64,000 bases of DNA from Ostreococcus lucimarinus CCE9901 (Eukaryota > Chlorophyta > Mamiellophyceae > Mamiellales > Bathycoccaceae): contig NC_009364.1 of the NCBI RefSeq assembly GCF_000092065.1, positions 549,586-613,585 on the forward strand, in the 5' to 3' direction. Below are positions 61,456 through 64,000 of the stretch, piece after piece. The position numbers and the translations under genes are program-made. Position 1 is the first letter of the stretch. Every line of letters begins with the position of its first letter. The notes beneath the pieces were generated by a model, which saw only the letters and a program-made list of their open reading frames with translations, was not told where the DNA came from and did not search any database.

Positions 61456-62077
61456 TTACATTGATCGACGATACTTGGCGTATACCGCGAGCGCCCCGCA
61501 CGCGATGATGGCCCCAGCGCACGCGCCCAACGCGAGCGTCGTCGCCGTGTGCCGCGCGCGCGCCGCGACCATTTCGTCCAAATCGCGTTCGAGTTTCGCG
61601 ACGCGTTCGGCGCGACCTTCGCTCTTCATCGAGCGATTCTTTTCCGCTCTCAGCGCCGCGCTCGCGACTTCTAACTGCGCGCGGACTTCCGCCAGCTCCA
61701 CCGCGAGCGAGTCCGGATTCGTCGGTGAAGCGAGTTCGGCTTCGAGCTGCACCACGCGCTTCTCGAGCGCCTTGACGTTGCGCTTAGCCTCTTCAGACTC
61801 TTCCTTGTACTGCGCGACGACGAGGGACGCGAAGACTCGTTGCGTCAGTCTCGGATTTGATTCGCACCATCGCGTTCGTTCGTCGTCCTCAGACGGTCGT
61901 CGTTCATTCAAATCGCGTCGTCGTCACACCCACCTTGTTTCTCGACTCCATGAGCGCGGCGTATTTTTGCTTCAGCACGCTCGTCCCCACGGAAGCGCTC
62001 TTCGAGAACGTCTTCGACGGACTCGTCGTCGTCGTCGTCGTTCGTTCTTCGTCGTTCTCCTTATCGTTCGAGCTCAT
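61456..62077 (-). CDS. Tail-anchored coiled-coil protein (one intron)
   Basis: Exons 62077-61934 and 61809-61456 join in frame to give 165 residues. A Thr/Ser-rich head leads into LKQKYAALMESRNK, then, across the splice, YKEESEEAKRNVKALEKRVV and a long coiled coil to about residue 135. One membrane helix (TTLALGACAGAIIACGALAVYA) and KYRRSM complete it. The layout is typical of a tail-anchored protein of ER, mitochondrial or plastid outer membrane. No family was recognised. The unspliced frame from 61911 would replace the head by unlikely sequence. Confidence 0.78.
61810..61933 (-). other. Spliceosomal intron in the tail-anchored coiled-coil gene
   Basis: 124 nt. Donor GTGGGT (a variant of the usual GTGCG), branch GACTGACG, acceptor GCGCAG, phase 0. 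It joins two halves of one coiled coil. Confidence 0.8.
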
Positions 62078-62242
62078 CGTGTCTCGGCGTCGCGCGATGA
62101 CGTCCGTCGCGCGCAGCAGCTGTCGGTCGTCGGAATTTTGAAAATCACCAGGTGTGTGATTGGACTGTGCCCGAACGCGCGATACTCGCGAGCGCGCGTC
62201 ACACGGCGACGGCGATCGTCGCGAGTTGCGCGGCGCTCGCAC

Positions 62243-63607
62243 ATGCGTCGTGGGATGACTCGAACGACGACGAGTCAGCGTCGCGCGTCGACGTCGGGGC
62301 GCAGAGACGCGTTCGAAGGCGCGTACGAACGAGAAGACGATGATGATGGGACGTACGACGACGCCGACGACGCCGATTCCGACGGTGAGTGGATGGATTA
62401 CGACGACGAGGTCGATCGAGTGAGCTTTCTCGCGTCTACGACGTTCCGTTCGAGCGCTGCGTCGAGCGAGCGGCGCGCGCGAGCGGCGAGGCGGCGAGGC
62501 GGCGACTCGGAGAGGTGCGGGTGCGCTTCGGGAGCGGTGGCGGCGTGTTTATTGGTATTAGGAGTGAGTTCTATCGGGAGAGCATCGTATTCAAACGTGC
62601 TCGCTAGACAGCGAGAAGCGTACGCGCGAGTGGTGGAGGCTTGGGACGACGGTGAACGCGAAAAGTTTGCTCGCGTTAAATTTGAGTGGGCGCTCGTCGC
62701 CGACGCCGAGCAGCCGACGTGGGTGTCGACGCGAGCGGTGACGACGCGCACGAAGGAGGGTGTGAATTTCGGCGTCGCGACGTATGAACCGTTGCGATAC
62801 GCGTTGGAGGGGGGTGATTTGCTCGAGGCGTTTGGCATTCCTTCGCTCATACGAGACGGCGTGCTCGACGCGAGAGACGCGCCAGATATCCACGACATTC
62901 TTCATCCCGATGCTGACATACATTCGTACACGAGTGGGTATAACAATACCGCGGTCATGGGCGCATTAATGGGCACGCGTGCGTTGAGACTTCGCATAAA
63001 CGACGGCGCGCAAGCTCTGGATGTGCGTAACGTTGAACTTTTCACCAAGGAGTTTCTCCCAATCACGAATTGGAAGACTTGCAAGTACCAACACGCTGGA
63101 TACCCCAACCACGGTGGCTGTGACACTTACAGCGTCATCGATAGAATATGCCTCAAGCTTCAGGCGACTTCTGGCGGGGAGTGGGATTTAGACACGAGCG
63201 GTGGCGGCGCTGGTTGCGAGGCGCGCTCGAGCGAAGACGGCGCCGACGCATACGATCCGATCATTCGTCATCGCATCGTAGCGCCAGTGACGGGTGCGTA
63301 TCCCGCACTTTCTGTCGTACGAAAGACGCTTGCGTTGACGCGCGACGCGGAAACCGCCATATTATTGCGCGCGTCGGATGACCCGCACTTGTGGCTGTTA
63401 AACGCCACCGACGGCACGGCCGCTTTCGCCGCGGCGCAGTCAAGACTGAACGCCGCAGGCATCGCGTTCGTCGTCCTCGCGGCCGTCTTTAGCATTCCCG
63501 CGATTTGTCTATTACTCCCGATGTTGTACGAAAAGTACACGGTGAAAGGTCGCTACGGACGTAGAAGTAGACGGGTAGAACCCGTGCCGCTGCGCGACAT
63601 GGTGTAA
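62243..63607 (+). CDS. Orphan two-helix membrane protein (last gene before the telomere)
   Basis: The 454-residue protein was not recognised. An acidic N-terminus (Asp/Glu-rich, about 1-65) precedes one hydrophobic segment (about 105-125, CASGAVAACLLVLGVSSIG). A large domain of about 300 residues follows, with ordered composition and cysteines (NWKTCKYQHAGYPNHGGC, RICLKL). A second membrane segment is at about 410-435 (AGIAFVVLAAVFSIPAICLLLP), with a short basic tail. The domain between the helices is probably lumenal or extracellular, as glycosylation and disulfide-type residues suggest. The frame is open upstream, but the ATG at 62243 (or 62255) is the first plausible start. Confidence 0.75.
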   Translation: MRRGMTRTTTSQRRASTSGRRDAFEGAYEREDDDDGTYDDADDADSDGEWMDYDDEVDRVSFLASTTFRSSAASSERRARAARRRGGDSERCGCASGAVAACLLVLGVSSIGRASYSNVLARQREAYARVVEAWDDGEREKFARVKFEWALVADAEQPTWVSTRAVTTRTKEGVNFGVATYEPLRYALEGGDLLEAFGIPSLIRDGVLDARDAPDIHDILHPDADIHSYTSGYNNTAVMGALMGTRALRLRINDGAQALDVRNVELFTKEFLPITNWKTCKYQHAGYPNHGGCDTYSVIDRICLKLQATSGGEWDLDTSGGGAGCEARSSEDGADAYDPIIRHRIVAPVTGAYPALSVVRKTLALTRDAETAILLRASDDPHLWLLNATDGTAAFAAAQSRLNAAGIAFVVLAAVFSIPAICLLLPMLYEKYTVKGRYGRRSRRVEPVPLRDMV

Positions 63608-63756
63608 AACACACACGTAATTAATACGCGACTCGTCGTCCCCGCGCTAATCAATCGCACGTGGCGCAGGGCTTCTTGAACGAAAGCGTAGAAACATAGA
63701 AAATGATTTGCTCATTTGCGAAGACAACGAAAGACGAAAGAAACGAGTGTTCGCGC
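63608..63756. other. Unique sequence between last gene and telomere, 149 bp
   Basis: The short stretch holds the 3' flank of the last gene. It shows no tandem subtelomeric repeat, no second gene and no similarity to a transposon that I can see. Confidence 0.7.
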
Positions 63757-64000
63757 TAGGGTTTAGGGTTTTAGGGTTTAGGGTTTAGGGTTTAGGGTTT
63801 AGGGTTTAGGGTTTAGGGTTTAGGGTTTAGGGTTTAGGGTTTAGGGTTTAGGGTTTAGGGTTTAGGGTTTAGGGTTTAGGGTTTAGGGTTTAGGGTTTAG
63901 GGTTTAGGGTTTAGGGTTTAGGGTTTAGGGTTTAGGGTTTAGGGTTTAGGGTTTAGGGTTTAGGGTTTAGGGTTTAGGGTTTAGGGTTTAGGGTTTAGGG
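63757..64000 (+). repeat. Telomere, (TTTAGGG)n
   Basis: It begins TAGGG, TTTAGGG, then one 8-bp variant TTTTAGGG (63769-63776), followed by 32 perfect TTTAGGG units to the last base. The G-rich strand runs 5'-3' toward the right edge, as expected for a right chromosome end. This Arabidopsis-type repeat fits green algae. The true length is not known, because the window stops inside the array. Confidence 0.99.

Overview
The window looks like the right end of a nuclear chromosome from a very small, gene-dense green alga of the Mamiellales, most likely Ostreococcus. The evidence is the plant-type telomere (TTTAGGG)n at the right edge, very high G+C with CGACG-rich spacers, intergenic gaps mostly of 35-400 bp, few introns with a stereotyped donor (mostly GTGCG) and branch site (mostly ACTGAC), and proteins whose closest recognisable relatives are plant or green-algal (GapA-type GAPDH, SQD1, DDB1, RH50-type helicase, PRR-like receiver). 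The species call is an inference. No transposon, provirus or CRISPR array was seen.

Layout. 0-10 kb: a Zn/Cd P1B-ATPase cut by the left edge, TFIIH subunit TFB2, a nocturnin-like phosphatase/deadenylase, an intron-containing tRNA-Gln, an LSM protein (NAA38), a family 2 glycosyltransferase, an orphan and an FtsH11-like protease. 10-20 kb: pseudouridine-phosphate glycosidase, metaxin, two orphans, an RH50-like plastid helicase, a UVR+ApaG protein, a GOS12/GS28 SNARE and a secreted LTP-like/fasciclin protein. 20-33 kb: a plastid membrane protein, a D-ribulose-kinase-like FGGY kinase, an HHL1-like protein, DDB1, an ACHT thioredoxin, a tRNA-dihydrouridine synthase, PEX7, adenosine kinase and a zinc-finger/RRM protein. 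33-49 kb: a PRR-type response regulator fused to a SPA/COP1-like protein, plastid GAPDH (GapA), SQD1, a Nudix hydrolase, an ER cyclophilin and a homomeric acetyl-CoA carboxylase. 49-64 kb: a DYRK kinase, a DMT transporter, a prolyl-hydroxylase-like dioxygenase, COX19, PIG-Q/GPI1, an acyltransferase-3-like protein, a NicO-type transporter, an orphan, TEN1, a tail-anchored coiled-coil protein, an orphan membrane protein, then the telomere.

Genes alternate strand almost one by one, with convergent 3' ends tens of bases apart and short shared divergent promoters. They do not form operons. Many products are predicted to be plastid-targeted (GapA, SQD1, ACC, helicase, thioredoxin, kinase, HHL1-like). 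Seven spliceosomal introns were reconstructed by joining reading frames to conserved protein sequence. The most unusual gene is the receiver-SPA fusion at 32960-35956, which would join two-component phosphorelay input to the COP1/SPA-CUL4-DDB1 ubiquitin system inside one polypeptide. DDB1 itself lies about 6 kb away.
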